From an uncultured Agromyces sp. (GTDB lineage Bacteria; Actinomycetota; Actinomycetes; Actinomycetales; Microbacteriaceae), in the NCBI GenBank assembly GCA_913053875.1, contig CAJXGN010000004.1:1-64000 (forward strand): DNA of 64,000 nucleotides, in the 5' to 3' direction. The notes below the pieces were generated by a model. That model was not told the DNA's origin. It searched no databases and was given only the letters and a program-made list of their open reading frames with translations. Each line of letters begins with the position of its first letter. Positions within the stretch are counted from its first letter, which is position 1. Below are positions 15,743 through 26,692 of the stretch, piece by piece. A program made the translations under genes and the position numbers.

Positions 15743-17491
15743 ATGTCGGGGGGCAGGGCGGTACGGGTCGCGGGGGCGGCCGCGGTGCTCGCGGTGGCGC
15801 TCGCCGGGTGCACCTGGCCGGGCGACGAGCAGGTTCCGGATGCCACGCCCGAGCCGCTCCCGGCGGTGCAGACGTCGGCCGGCTCCGACGTCGCGGTCGT
15901 CGATCAGGCGGACGCGGCCGAGGCGGCTGCCGCAGCGAGCGCCGCGTTCTTCGCGTCGTCGCCCGTCGCCGTGCTCGCGGGGCCGGAGCTCGACGATCAG
16001 GTCGCGGCCGCGTCGATCGCGGTGGCGCTCGGCGTGCCGATGCTGCTCGGCGATGCGGCGGCGGATGCCGCTGTCTCGACGGGTGCCCCGGAGTCCGAGC
16101 CCACCGGCACTCCCGACGCGACCGCCGACGCGGGCGCTCCCGCCACCCCGGCCGACGCCGAGTTCGACCGCCTCGGCGCCACCTGGGCGGTCACCGTCGG
16201 CGCCGCCGCGCCCGCGGGCGAGGTCACCACGATCGACGTGGACCCGACCGAGACCTCCGCGGCCGCGGAGGCGCTCGGCATCGCGCTCGAGGCCGCGCCC
16301 GTCGACGGCGACCCGCTCGACGCGGTCGCCGCGCTCGACCCCGGCGGCACCGTGCTCCTGGCCGAACCCGGCACGCCCGCCTCCCCGGCGCCCACCGCCA
16401 CCGACGACGCCGACGCCGACGCGCAGCCCGCCCTGCCCGAGGTCACGCGCGCCGCGCCGCTCGACACCACGACGCTCGTCGCGATCGACGACGACGCGCA
16501 GCTCGTCGCGGTGGCGAACGCGCGCGCCTCCGGGGCATCCGTCGCCCTGCTGCCGCCGGACGACCCGCGCCTGCTCGCATCGGGTGCGGTGATCGAGCAG
16601 CTCGCCGCGGCCGGCGGACCCGTCGTGCTGGCCGGAGGCGCGTTCGCCGAGCAGGAGTCGCTCGAGTGGCAGGTGCGCTCCGCGCGCACCGGGGAGCAGC
16701 TGCCGGGCGGGGGCCAGCTGCTGTTCCCCGAGCACATGCTGGTGCTGGAATACGGACTGCCCGGCGAGCCCGTGCTCGGCATCCTCGGCGAGCAGGGCCT
16801 CGAGGAGTCGATCGCACGCGCCGAGGGGCTCGCGGCGGCGTACGAGCCGCTGACCGACCGCACGGTGCTGCCCGGGTTCGAGATCATCACGACCGTGGCA
16901 TCCGGCTCGCCCACCGACGACGGCGACTTCTCGAGCGAGCCCGACGCCGAGGGCCTGCGCCCGTGGGTGGAGGCGGCGGGCGAGGCGGGCCTCTACGTCG
17001 TGCTCGACCTGCAGCCCGGGCGCGACACGTTCCCCACGCAGCTCGCGCAGTACGAGTCGCTGCTCGAGTACCCGTGGGTCGGCCTCGCCCTCGACCCCGA
17101 GTGGCGGCTCGAGCCCGACCAGCGGCACCTCGTGAACATCGGCCAGGTCGAGGCGGCCGAGGTGAACGACGTGATCGACGAGCTCGCCCGCATCTGCGAC
17201 GAGCACGACCTGCCGCCGAAGCTGCTCATCCTGCACCAGTTCCGGCTCGACATGATCCTGAACCGCGACGACGTCGACACGACCCGGCCCGAGGTGACCG
17301 TGCTGATCCACGCCGACGGACAGGGCTCGCAGCCGGCGAAGCAGGCGACCTGGCGCACGCTGCACCAGAACGCACCCGAGGGCGTCTTCTGGGGCTGGAA
17401 GAACTTCATCGACGAGGATGCCCCGATGCTCACGCCCGAGCAGACGATGCAGCAGGTCGATCCGGTGCCCGACCTCGTCTCGTACCAGTAG
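15743..17491 (+). CDS. Large lipoprotein with a C-terminal barrel-like domain, function unknown
   Basis: 582 residues. A signal peptide ends at lipobox LAGC (Cys near residue 24), so it should be anchored outside the membrane. Residues 45-285 are Ala/Asp-rich with repeated SSPVAVLAG- and LDTTTLVAIDD-like strands that recall cell-wall-binding repeat 2 modules. The C-terminal half (about 310-582) contains VVLDLQPGRDTFPTQ, WVGLALDPEWRL and LLILHQFRLDMI, which looks like a TIM-barrel hydrolase-like fold without a catalytic pair I can name. It starts 10 bases after xth. Recognised only as an actinobacterial envelope protein. Confidence 0.75.
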   Translation: MSGGRAVRVAGAAAVLAVALAGCTWPGDEQVPDATPEPLPAVQTSAGSDVAVVDQADAAEAAAAASAAFFASSPVAVLAGPELDDQVAAASIAVALGVPMLLGDAAADAAVSTGAPESEPTGTPDATADAGAPATPADAEFDRLGATWAVTVGAAAPAGEVTTIDVDPTETSAAAEALGIALEAAPVDGDPLDAVAALDPGGTVLLAEPGTPASPAPTATDDADADAQPALPEVTRAAPLDTTTLVAIDDDAQLVAVANARASGASVALLPPDDPRLLASGAVIEQLAAAGGPVVLAGGAFAEQESLEWQVRSARTGEQLPGGGQLLFPEHMLVLEYGLPGEPVLGILGEQGLEESIARAEGLAAAYEPLTDRTVLPGFEIITTVASGSPTDDGDFSSEPDAEGLRPWVEAAGEAGLYVVLDLQPGRDTFPTQLAQYESLLEYPWVGLALDPEWRLEPDQRHLVNIGQVEAAEVNDVIDELARICDEHDLPPKLLILHQFRLDMILNRDDVDTTRPEVTVLIHADGQGSQPAKQATWRTLHQNAPEGVFWGWKNFIDEDAPMLTPEQTMQQVDPVPDLVSYQ

Positions 17492-17553
17492 CAGCCCCGG
17501 CAGCAGGTCGGGCGGCCGCTGTCCACCCCCTGCCGATTCTCGGGTTGCCGGGG

Positions 17554-17559
17554 TAGCTT
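17554..17559 (+). promoter_or_regulatory. TAGCTT -10 box, probable leaderless start of the kinase gene
   Basis: TAGCTT ends 7 bases before the kinase ATG. No purine-rich ribosome-binding site lies in between. Same layout as at 14877, 19301, 31254 and 43708. Confidence 0.5.
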
Positions 17560-17566
17560 CGCGCTG

Positions 17567-18748
17567 ATGACCTCCCCAGGACCCGTCGACACGGCGCGCG
17601 GCGCCGCAGACGAATCACTGCTCGACGGGCGCTACCGCGTCGGGCCGCTGCTCGGCCGCGGCGGCATGGCCGTCGTGCACCGCGCCGACGACGTCGTGCT
17701 CGGCCGAACGGTCGCGGTCAAGCTCTTCGACGCGCAGGCATCCGGCATCGACGACGCCCAACGTCGCGAGTCGGAGATCGCCCTGCTGGCGAGCGTCACC
17801 CACGCCAACCTCGTCACGCTGTACGACGCGGGCACCGATGCCGCGACCGGCCGCGAGTACATCGCCATGGAACTGGTCGACGGGGTCGACCTCGCGACGG
17901 AGCTGCAGGGCGGCCCGCTCGCGGCCGACGACGCCGCACGGTTGCTCACCGACATCGGCGAGGCCCTGCACGTGATCCACGGCCAGGGCATCGTCCATCG
18001 CGACGTGAAGCCCGCCAACGTGCTGCTCGACCGCACCGCGCTGCCGCCGCGGCGTTGGCACGCCAAGCTCGCCGACTTCGGCATCGCCCGGCTCGCCGAC
18101 TCGTCGCGGGTGACGAGCACGGGCGCGCTCGTCGGCACCGCCGCGTTCCTCAGCCCCGAGCAGGTGCGCGGCGAGGTGCCCGGCCCGCCGAGCGACGTCT
18201 ACGCGCTCGGCCTCGTGGTGCTCGAGTCGCTCACCGGCACGCGCGCGTACCCCGGCGACGCGCTCGAGTCGGCCGCGGCGCGGCTGCAGCGGGATCCGGT
18301 CGTGCCCGACGAGCTGGGCGCGGAGTGGGTGGCGCTGTTGCGATCGATGACCGCACGCGAGGCCGCCGGGCGGCCGTCTGCGGCCGACGTGGCACAGGCC
18401 GGCGCGGCGCTGGCCTCGTCGATCGCCGATCTCGCCGATCTCGCCGATGCATCCTCCGACCTCGCCGATGCGTCAGCCGACCCGATCGCCACGCGGGCGC
18501 TCCCGCCCATCGAGGTGGACGACCCTCCGGCGGCTGCCCGCTCCGCTCGCGGCCGGCGGCGGAAGCAGAACCCTCGGCGGATCGTCTGGGCGGCCGTCGC
18601 CGCCACGGTCATCGTGATCGGCGTGGCCTCTGCGCTCGCCCTGAGCCTGCCGGCGCCCGAGGCGACCCCCGCCGCGCCCGCACTGCCGACGATCGAGGGC
18701 GACCTGGGCGTGCACCTCGAGCACCTGATGGACACGGTGACGCCATGA
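17567..18748 (+). CDS. Ser/Thr protein kinase with C-terminal membrane anchor (PknB-like)
   Basis: 393 residues. A cytoplasmic kinase domain (about 20-275) carries the Gly-rich loop LLGRGGMAVVH, ATP-binding Lys near 51 in VAVKLF, catalytic HRDVKPANVLL near 144-154, DFGIARL near 170 and SPEQVRGEVPGPPSDVYALG. After an Ala/Asp-rich linker and a basic stretch comes one membrane helix (about 341-362) and only about 30 residues outside. There are no PASTA repeats, so it does not look like a muropeptide sensor. Its stop overlaps the start of the next lipoprotein gene (ATGA), suggesting that protein works with it. Confidence 0.92.
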   Translation: MTSPGPVDTARGAADESLLDGRYRVGPLLGRGGMAVVHRADDVVLGRTVAVKLFDAQASGIDDAQRRESEIALLASVTHANLVTLYDAGTDAATGREYIAMELVDGVDLATELQGGPLAADDAARLLTDIGEALHVIHGQGIVHRDVKPANVLLDRTALPPRRWHAKLADFGIARLADSSRVTSTGALVGTAAFLSPEQVRGEVPGPPSDVYALGLVVLESLTGTRAYPGDALESAAARLQRDPVVPDELGAEWVALLRSMTAREAAGRPSAADVAQAGAALASSIADLADLADASSDLADASADPIATRALPPIEVDDPPAAARSARGRRRKQNPRRIVWAAVAATVIVIGVASALALSLPAPEATPAAPALPTIEGDLGVHLEHLMDTVTP

Positions 18749-19266
18749 CCCGTAGGCACTCACGCAGCATGGCCGCACTCCTGGCGACCGGTGCGCTCGT
18801 CTGGGCGCTCGCGGGCTGCGCGCCCACCCCCGCCCTCGACTCGGCGACCGGCGAGACCCTGCAGGCCGGTGTCGTCGGGATCGCCGAGCGCGCCGACGCG
18901 GGCGACCTCGTCGGCGCGCTCGCCGAACTCGACCTGTTCGAGGAGGAGCTCGCCGCCGCAGCCGACGCCGGGCGCATCGACGCCGACCGCGAAGCGGAGG
19001 TGCGCGAGGCCGTCGCGCTCGTGCGTGCGGATCTCGAGTCCTCGCTCGCCGAGCAGGAAGCGGCCGAGCAGAAGGAGGCGGAGGCGGACGCCTCGGAGTC
19101 GACGGCCACCGGCTCCGCGACCGGCGACGGGGACTCCGGCCGGGCCGACGACACCGAGACCGACGACAGCGGTCCCGGCAACGGGAACGGCAACGACAAC
19201 AGCGGCCCCGGCAACAACAACGGGAACGGCGGCGGGAACGGCAACGGCGGGAACGGCAACGGATGA
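18745..19266 (+). CDS. Small lipoprotein with Gly/Asn-rich tail, coupled to the kinase gene
   Basis: About 173 residues. The signal peptide ends at lipobox LAGC (Cys near residue 25). A helical, Ala/Glu-rich region (about 35-110) has the spacing of a coiled coil. The last 35 residues are almost only Gly and Asn with a few Asp, Ser and Pro (GNGNGNDNSGPGNNNGNGGG). The start codon overlaps the kinase stop, so it may be the extracellular sensing or scaffolding partner of that kinase. No family recognised. Confidence 0.8.
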   Translation: MTRRHSRSMAALLATGALVWALAGCAPTPALDSATGETLQAGVVGIAERADAGDLVGALAELDLFEEELAAAADAGRIDADREAEVREAVALVRADLESSLAEQEAAEQKEAEADASESTATGSATGDGDSGRADDTETDDSGPGNGNGNDNSGPGNNNGNGGGNGNGGNGNG

Positions 19267-19300
19267 GTTCGTCCGGGCTGCGCACATGCACGTCGACGGT

Positions 19301-19306
19301 TAGCCT
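19301..19306 (+). promoter_or_regulatory. TAGCCT -10 box, probable leaderless GTG start
   Basis: TAGCCT ends 6 bases before the GTG at 19313, with no ribosome-binding site in between. Confidence 0.5.
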
Positions 19307-19312
19307 CGAACG

Positions 19313-20014
19313 GTGACGTCCGAGACCGAGGAGCCGGAGGACGCTGCGGATCCGGCCACCACGCCCCTGCCGGCGCAGGCTCCCGGCGGTGCGGAGGCGG
19401 ACGCCCCGACGGATTTGCTGCCCGGGTTCTGGACCGAGGGCATGGAAGAACCGCCTGCGAGTGCTCCTGCTGCCGCCGCCGCGACCCGTCGCGAGGCACG
19501 CTCCGACGAGCGACGCCGACGCGCACTCGTGGGCTGGGGCGCGGCGGCAGGCGTCGCCCTGCTGGTCGTCGTGGGCTCGATCCTCGCCGTGCCCGCACTG
19601 ATCGGTTCCGTCGGCACATCCGAGGCGGAGGGCGTACGGGGGACGGTCGGCGGGTCCGGATCCGCTCCGACCTCGACGCCCGAGCCCACGGCGGTAGAGG
19701 AACCGGCCGGCGACGAGGGCGAGGAAGCGGCGGACGGACAGGTCGAGCCGGCGGACGATCCTGCGGAGGCCGACTCGGGCGCCGGCACGAGCACCGGCAG
19801 CGACGCCGGCACCGGGGGCACTGGCGAGGCGGATGGCGACACTGGCGGCTCGGGCGGGGGAACGACCGATCCCGACCCGGGCACCGGCACCGGCACCGGC
19901 ACCGGCACCGGCACCGGCACCGAGGAACCGTCCGACGACGAGCCCGGCAACAACGGCAACGGCAACGGCTGGGGACCCGGCGGCAACCCCGACAAGGGCA
20001 ACGGCGGCGGCTGA
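19313..20014 (+). CDS. Single-pass membrane protein with Thr/Gly and Gly/Asn-rich extracellular region
   Basis: 233 residues from a GTG. An acidic cytoplasmic region of about 70 residues ends in a basic stretch (RREARSDERRRR). One membrane helix lies at about 74-95. The outside part is low complexity: Glu/Asp/Pro-rich, then seven Gly-Thr pairs, then a Gly/Asn-rich tail (GNNGNGNGWGPGGN) like that of the preceding lipoprotein. The Thr-rich cytoplasmic part could be a kinase substrate, but nothing proves it. No family recognised. Confidence 0.75.
   Translation: MTSETEEPEDAADPATTPLPAQAPGGAEADAPTDLLPGFWTEGMEEPPASAPAAAAATRREARSDERRRRALVGWGAAAGVALLVVVGSILAVPALIGSVGTSEAEGVRGTVGGSGSAPTSTPEPTAVEEPAGDEGEEAADGQVEPADDPAEADSGAGTSTGSDAGTGGTGEADGDTGGSGGGTTDPDPGTGTGTGTGTGTGTEEPSDDEPGNNGNGNGWGPGGNPDKGNGGG
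19880..19921 (+). repeat. Seven perfect GGCACC hexamers inside a coding region
   Basis: Seven tandem copies encode (Gly-Thr)7 in the membrane protein at 19313. Because the unit is six bases, slippage would change repeat number without breaking the frame. Confidence 0.95.
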
Positions 20015-20038
20015 CCGGCCCCGCCGTCCGCACACGCG

Positions 20039-20875
20039 TCAGCCGCGCCCGGTGAACCGCTCCATCGAGGAGTACACGCCGAACCCGTCGCCGACGACGC
20101 GGTCGAACACGCGCACCGGCAGCACGGCCCGCAGCACGCGCGAGAGCCCCACGCTCCACGGCAGCTGCACGAGCGGGCGGCCCGCGATCATGCCCTTCCA
20201 GACCCGGTCCACCACGACGTCGGGCGCGAGCACCGGCGCGAGCAGCGGCCCGCGGGCACCGGCGAACATGCCGGTCGACACGTAGCTCGGCGTGACGGTG
20301 GTCACCCGCACGTGGTCGTGGCCGGCCTGTTCGAGCTCGATGCGCAGCGAGTCGCTCCAGCCGATGACCGCCGCCTTCGACGCCGCGTAGACCGCCATGC
20401 GCGGGTTCGCGAGCGTGCCCGCCGCCGAGGCGATGTTCACGATGCGCGCCGGGCGGTGCGACGCGATCATGCCGGGCAGGAACTCGCGGGCGATGTACAT
20501 GGGCGCGAGCGCGTTCACGCGCATGGTCGCGCGGGTGTCGTCGCCCGAGTCGGCCTCCCAGAAGTAGCGGTTGCCCCGCACGATGCCGGCGTTGTTCACG
20601 AGCACGTCGGGCGTGCCCGCGGCACGCCGCACCTGGTGGGCGGTCTTCGCGATCGCACCCAGGTCGCCGACGTCGACCACGTACGACCGCACCTGCGTGC
20701 GACCACGCGCGACGGCCCCGAGCTCGCGCGCCGTCTGGGCGAGGGCGGCCGAGTCGCGGTCCCAGAGGGTGACGGATGCGGCGCGTTCCGCGATCGCCCG
20801 CGCGGCGTACATGCGCCCCATGCCGCCCGCGGCTCCGGTGATGAGGACATGGGCTCCGCGCGCGGTTCGAGGCAT
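20039..20875 (-). CDS. Short-chain dehydrogenase/reductase
   Basis: About 278 residues. Rossmann nucleotide site TGAAGGMG near residue 12, VLVNNAGIVRG, catalytic Ser in NIASAAG and the YxxxK motif YAASK. The C-terminal part (DGFGVYSSMERFTGRG) resembles SDRs acting on lipids or steroids, but the substrate is unknown. The ATG at 20875 follows a run of G; the longer open frame upstream is not supported. It is convergent with the Gly/Asn-rich protein gene, only 24 bases apart. Confidence 0.9.
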   Translation of the reverse strand: MPRTARGAHVLITGAAGGMGRMYAARAIAERAASVTLWDRDSAALAQTARELGAVARGRTQVRSYVVDVGDLGAIAKTAHQVRRAAGTPDVLVNNAGIVRGNRYFWEADSGDDTRATMRVNALAPMYIAREFLPGMIASHRPARIVNIASAAGTLANPRMAVYAASKAAVIGWSDSLRIELEQAGHDHVRVTTVTPSYVSTGMFAGARGPLLAPVLAPDVVVDRVWKGMIAGRPLVQLPWSVGLSRVLRAVLPVRVFDRVVGDGFGVYSSMERFTGRG

Positions 20876-21041
20876 CCCCCCATTCTGCCGCCGGATCGGC
20901 GCACCGGGCGCGCCCGTGGGCACGAGGCATCCGCCGCAGTCCCCGGGCGTGTGTTACGTCGTGTTCCGGGCCGGCCTGACACGGGCGGGCCCCGCGTCTA
21001 CCTTCGAAGATGTCCCGATCACCGACCTGCGGAGCCACACC

Positions 21042-21911
21042 ATGAGCACCTCGACCGTCGCACCGATCGCCGGTCTCGGCGAGGTGCCCAACCACGCGTA
21101 CGGCGTGCGCTTCGACGACCTCGGCCGGGCGTTCCCGGTCGCGGGCGGCGAGTCGCGCCAGGTGCTCCGCGACGTCGAGCTCGAGGTCGAGCCGGGCGAG
21201 ATCCTGGCGATCCTGGGGCCGAGCGGATGCGGCAAATCGACGCTGCTCCGCATCGCCGGCGGGCTCGACGCGCCGACGTCCGGTTCCGTGACCATCGACG
21301 GCGCGCCCGTCGACCGCTACGACGCCCGCTGCGCCGTCGGCTTCCAGGAGCCGCGCCTCCTGCCGTGGCGCAGCGTCGCCGCGAACATCGCCCTCGGCCT
21401 GCCGCGCGGCACCGCCAAGGCCGACGGCCGCGCGGTCGTCGAGCGCCTGATCGAGCTGGTCGGCCTGGCCGAGTTCGCCGACCACCGGCCCCGCGAGATC
21501 TCGGGCGGCATGGCGCAGCGCACCTCGCTCGCCCGCGCCCTGGCGCGCAACCCCGGCGTCCTGCTGCTCGACGAGCCGTTCGGCGCGCTCGACGCGCTCA
21601 CGCGGCTCAAGATGCAGGACCTCCTGCTCGACGTGCACGCGGCCGCCCCGACCACGGTGCTGCTCGTCACGCACGACGTCGACGAGGCGCTGCAGTTGGC
21701 CGACCGCATCATCCTGCTCGGCAACGACGGCGGCGCCCCCGGCGCCGACATCCGCCAGACGGTGGTCGTGCCGGGCCACCGCCCGCGCGACCGCGGCTCG
21801 GCCGAGCTCGCAGAACTCCGCGGCCGCCTCCTCGACGGCCTCGGCATCGACCGCCACGGCTCCGCCCGCGGCGTCGAGGTCACGAAGACCATCCCGCACT
21901 ACCCCTACTGA
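21042..21911 (+). CDS. ABC importer ATP-binding protein (SsuB/TauB type)
   Basis: 289 residues. Walker A GPSGCGKST near residue 63, Q-loop in GFQEPRLLPWRSV, signature ISGGMAQRTSLARAL, Walker B VLLLDEPFGALDALTR and THDVDEALQ. The LLPWRSV sequence is typical of nitrate/sulfonate/taurine importers. A possible -10 (TACCTT) lies at 20999-21004. The binding protein gene follows after 104 bases, then the permease. Confidence 0.93.
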   Translation: MSTSTVAPIAGLGEVPNHAYGVRFDDLGRAFPVAGGESRQVLRDVELEVEPGEILAILGPSGCGKSTLLRIAGGLDAPTSGSVTIDGAPVDRYDARCAVGFQEPRLLPWRSVAANIALGLPRGTAKADGRAVVERLIELVGLAEFADHRPREISGGMAQRTSLARALARNPGVLLLDEPFGALDALTRLKMQDLLLDVHAAAPTTVLLVTHDVDEALQLADRIILLGNDGGAPGADIRQTVVVPGHRPRDRGSAELAELRGRLLDGLGIDRHGSARGVEVTKTIPHYPY

Positions 21912-22015
21912 CCCGCACCACCCCACCGACCGGCGATGGAGCCGCGGGCGATCCCCGCTGCATCCGGCCGAGACGACCACACAGCACACCTGCACCCAGA
22001 GAAGGAAACACCCCC

Positions 22016-23035
22016 ATGGCACGCACGAAACTCCTGACCCTCGCGGCTGCGGCCGCGGCATCCGCACTGCTCCTCACCGGCTGCGTCGCGGGCGAGAACA
22101 GCAGCTCCTCGAGCGAGGGCACGGGCGACGGCTTCGAGGGCCAGAGCCTCAACATCGACTTCGCGACCTACAACCCGCTGAGCCTCATCATCAAGGACCA
22201 GGGCTGGCTCGAGGCCGAGGGCCTCGACGTCACCTGGATCCAGTCGGCCGGCTCGAACAAGGCCAACGAGGCGCTGCGCGCCGGCGCGATCGACGTCGGC
22301 TCGACCGCCGGCTCGGCCGCCCTGCTCGCCCGCGCGAACGGCTCGACCATCAAGCTCGTCGACATCTACTCGCAGCCCGAGTGGTCGGCGCTCGTCACCC
22401 TGCCCGAGAACGGCATCTCGACCGTCGACGACCTCGTCGGCAAGAAGGTCGCTGCCACCAAGGGCACCGACCCGTACTTCTTCCTGCTGCAGTCGCTCGA
22501 GGCCGAGGGCGTCTCGATCGACGACATCACGGTCGAGAACGTGCAGCACGCCGACGGCTGGGCCGCGTTGCAGAACGGCTCGGTCGACGCGTGGGCGGGC
22601 CTCGACCCGATCATGGCCGGTGCCGAGGTCGACGGCGCGGAGCTGTTCTACCGCAACGTCGACTTCAACTCCTACGGTGCGCTGAACGCCACCGAGGACT
22701 TCATCGAGAACCGTCCCGAGCTGCTGCAGCTCGTGATCGACGCCTACGAGTCGGCACGCGTCTGGGCCGAGGAGAACCCGGAGGAGACCGCCGAGATCCT
22801 CGCCGAGGTCGCGAGCCTCGACGTGTCGATCGCGCAGAAGGTCATCGACGAGCGTTCGAACCTCGACGTCTCTGGCATCCCCGGCGACGCGCAGCTCGAC
22901 CTGTTCGCGAAGATCGGCCCGGTGTTCGTCGAGCTCGGCGACGTCGCCTCGCAGGACCAGGTCGACGAGGCACTCGCCACGCTGATCGACGCGTCCTTCG
23001 CCGAGGCCGCCGACTCGAGCCGCTTCGGCGGCTGA
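22016..23035 (+). CDS. SsuA/TauA-family substrate-binding lipoprotein
   Basis: About 339 residues with lipobox LTGC (Cys near 23) and a Ser/Glu-rich linker. The mature part follows the NMT1/SsuA fold: NIDFATYNPLSLIIKDQGWL, GAIDVGSTAGSAALLARANG, VAATKGTDPYFFLLQSLE and DAWAGLDPIMAG. Such proteins bind aliphatic sulfonates, taurine, nitrate or thiamin precursors. The ligand here is unknown, and the CoA-ligase gene at the end of the operon suggests a carboxylate-containing compound. The GAAGGA ribosome-binding site is well placed. Confidence 0.92.
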   Translation: MARTKLLTLAAAAAASALLLTGCVAGENSSSSSEGTGDGFEGQSLNIDFATYNPLSLIIKDQGWLEAEGLDVTWIQSAGSNKANEALRAGAIDVGSTAGSAALLARANGSTIKLVDIYSQPEWSALVTLPENGISTVDDLVGKKVAATKGTDPYFFLLQSLEAEGVSIDDITVENVQHADGWAALQNGSVDAWAGLDPIMAGAEVDGAELFYRNVDFNSYGALNATEDFIENRPELLQLVIDAYESARVWAEENPEETAEILAEVASLDVSIAQKVIDERSNLDVSGIPGDAQLDLFAKIGPVFVELGDVASQDQVDEALATLIDASFAEAADSSRFGG

Positions 23036-23066
23036 CGCCGGCTGGCATCCTGAGGAGCGCCGAGCG

Positions 23067-24029
23067 ATGACCACCACGACGACGACCGACCGGGCACGAC
23101 CGGACGACCGCGACGGGGAGCGTCATCGCTCGGCGCATCCGCGCACCACCCCCGAACCCACCACGACCACGACCGCGAGGAGCGCCGGCATGACACAGCA
23201 GACGACGGATGCCCCGAGCCGGCCCGCGCCCGCAGCCGCACGCCCCGCTGCGCCGAGGCTCGGCCGCCGACTCGTCGACCGCAAGTGGTTCGTGATCGTC
23301 GGCGGGGCGATCATCCCCGTCATCGTGCTGCTCACGTGGCACCTCGTGTCGGAGAACGGGATCGTCCCGACCTCCCAGCTGCCGAGCCCGACGATGGTCT
23401 GGCTCGCGCTGATCGACCTCATCGAGCGCGGCCTGTTCTGGCAGTACGTCGCCATCTCGACCCAGCGCGTGCTCATCGGCTTCGCGATCGGCGCGACGCT
23501 CGGCCTCCTGTTCGGCGCGATCGTCGGCCTGTCGAAGCTCGGCGACATCCTGCTCACCCCGACCCTCGGCGCTTTGCGCGCGGTGCCCAGCCTCGCGTGG
23601 CTGCCGCTGCTGATCCTCTGGCTGAAGCTCGGCGAGGAGTCGAAGATCACGCTGATCATCATCGGCTCGTTCTTCCCCGTCTACACCGTCGTCGCGAGCG
23701 CGCTGCGCCACGTCGACCGCCAGCTCATCGAGGCGGCCCGCGCCTTCGGCCTGCACGGCACGCGCCTGTTCGGCACCGTGCAGCTGCCCGCCGTCATCCC
23801 CGAGACCATCGCGGGCCTCCGCCTCGCACTCGCCCAGGCGTGGCTGTTCCTCGTCGCCGCCGAGCTGCTCGGCGCGTCGATGGGGCTCGGCTTCCTGTTG
23901 ACCGACTCCACGAACACGGGCCGACTCGACCGCACGTTCCTCGCGATCATCCTGCTCGCCGTGATCGGCAAGCTCTCCGACTCGCTGATCGGCGTGTTCG
24001 AGCGCTGGGCCGTGCGCCGCTGGACCTGA
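23067..24029 (+). CDS. SsuC/TauC-family ABC permease
   Basis: 320 residues from the first ATG, 279 from a second at 23190. Both starts follow the same AGGAGCGCC ribosome-binding sequence; spacing favours 23190, and the first 41 residues are a Thr/Asp/Arg-rich low-complexity stretch. Six membrane helices, with the EAA loop EAARAFGLHGTRLFGTVQLP that docks onto the ATPase. The ATPase, binding protein and permease genes form one complete importer. Confidence 0.92.
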   Translation: MTTTTTTDRARPDDRDGERHRSAHPRTTPEPTTTTTARSAGMTQQTTDAPSRPAPAAARPAAPRLGRRLVDRKWFVIVGGAIIPVIVLLTWHLVSENGIVPTSQLPSPTMVWLALIDLIERGLFWQYVAISTQRVLIGFAIGATLGLLFGAIVGLSKLGDILLTPTLGALRAVPSLAWLPLLILWLKLGEESKITLIIIGSFFPVYTVVASALRHVDRQLIEAARAFGLHGTRLFGTVQLPAVIPETIAGLRLALAQAWLFLVAAELLGASMGLGFLLTDSTNTGRLDRTFLAIILLAVIGKLSDSLIGVFERWAVRRWT

Positions 24030-24063
24030 TCGCCGCACCCGCATCCCGCAGAGAACGGACCGC

Positions 24064-26073
<2,010 letters not shown>

Positions 26074-26079
26074 GTGCGG

Positions 26080-26211
26080 CGCTTTTCAGGAGGCGGCTGT
26101 CAGCGGATGCGGCTTCCGTGCGTGAGCGGGGCGTCCTCGGCGTGACGCTGCGCAGAAGTGGCGACCCACGCATACATCCGGCGCGCACGCGCCGACCGTT
26201 CCTGAAAAGCG
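26080..26211. repeat. 132-bp palindrome-ended element, family II copy 1
   Basis: Perfect 12-base terminal inverted repeats, CGCTTTTCAGGA (26080-26091) and its complement (26200-26211). The interior is GC-rich with no ORF that I trust. A diverged copy of almost the same length lies at 30002-30134. It begins 7 bases after the acs stop, between convergent genes. Confidence 0.8.
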
Positions 26212-26224
26212 ACGCCACCTGCGG

Positions 26225-26692
26225 TCAGCGTGAGGGGGCGGGCTCCTCGGCGGGGGCGTCGACGTCCGTCGCCGCGAACTCGCGGGTCGGGGTCGCGTCG
26301 TCGTCGACGTCGGCGGAGGCATCCGTCGACGCGACGGGCTCCTCGTCGTCCCAGACGTAGTCGTCGGCCGGGTCCACGTCGTCGACCGGCACGGGCTCGA
26401 CGGCCTCGCGGCGCAGCGCGCCGAAGCCGACGAGCATCGCGAGCGCGGAGATCGCGACGACGGTGCCGATGATGCCGGCGCCGAGCACGGCGGCCCAGAC
26501 GACGACCCACGACTGCCCGCCGTACACGTCGGCGGCGGTCGCGGCACCCGTGTCGAGCGCGGTCGTGAGGGCGCCCATGGTGCGCGCGGTCATCAGCGCA
26601 CCGTACGCGAGCACGGCGATCGAGCCGGCGAGGCCGATCAGCGGCAGCGCGAGCTTCGCGGGGGACACGGGGCGTGCGGGGGTTGCGGACAT
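26225..26692 (-). CDS. Two-helix membrane protein with acidic cytoplasmic tail
   Basis: 155 residues. Hydrophobic segments lie at about 13-35 and 63-88, followed by a tail of 60 residues dominated by Asp, Glu, Ala and Pro (VPVDDVDPADDYVWDDEE). No family recognised. It stands alone, convergent with acs across the family II repeat. Confidence 0.7.
   Translation of the reverse strand: MSATPARPVSPAKLALPLIGLAGSIAVLAYGALMTARTMGALTTALDTGAATAADVYGGQSWVVVWAAVLGAGIIGTVVAISALAMLVGFGALRREAVEPVPVDDVDPADDYVWDDEEPVASTDASADVDDDATPTREFAATDVDAPAEEPAPSR

Noticed and set aside
18609..22067. Minus-strand open frame of 1,152 codons
   Set aside because: It runs antisense through the kinase-associated genes, covers the SDR in the wrong frame and enters the importer genes. 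The product is low-complexity Arg/Pro/Gly sequence produced by GC-rich third positions, with no recognisable domain.
26080..26211. Short ORFs inside the family II repeat as genes
   Set aside because: They are not conserved between the two copies and have no ribosome-binding sites.
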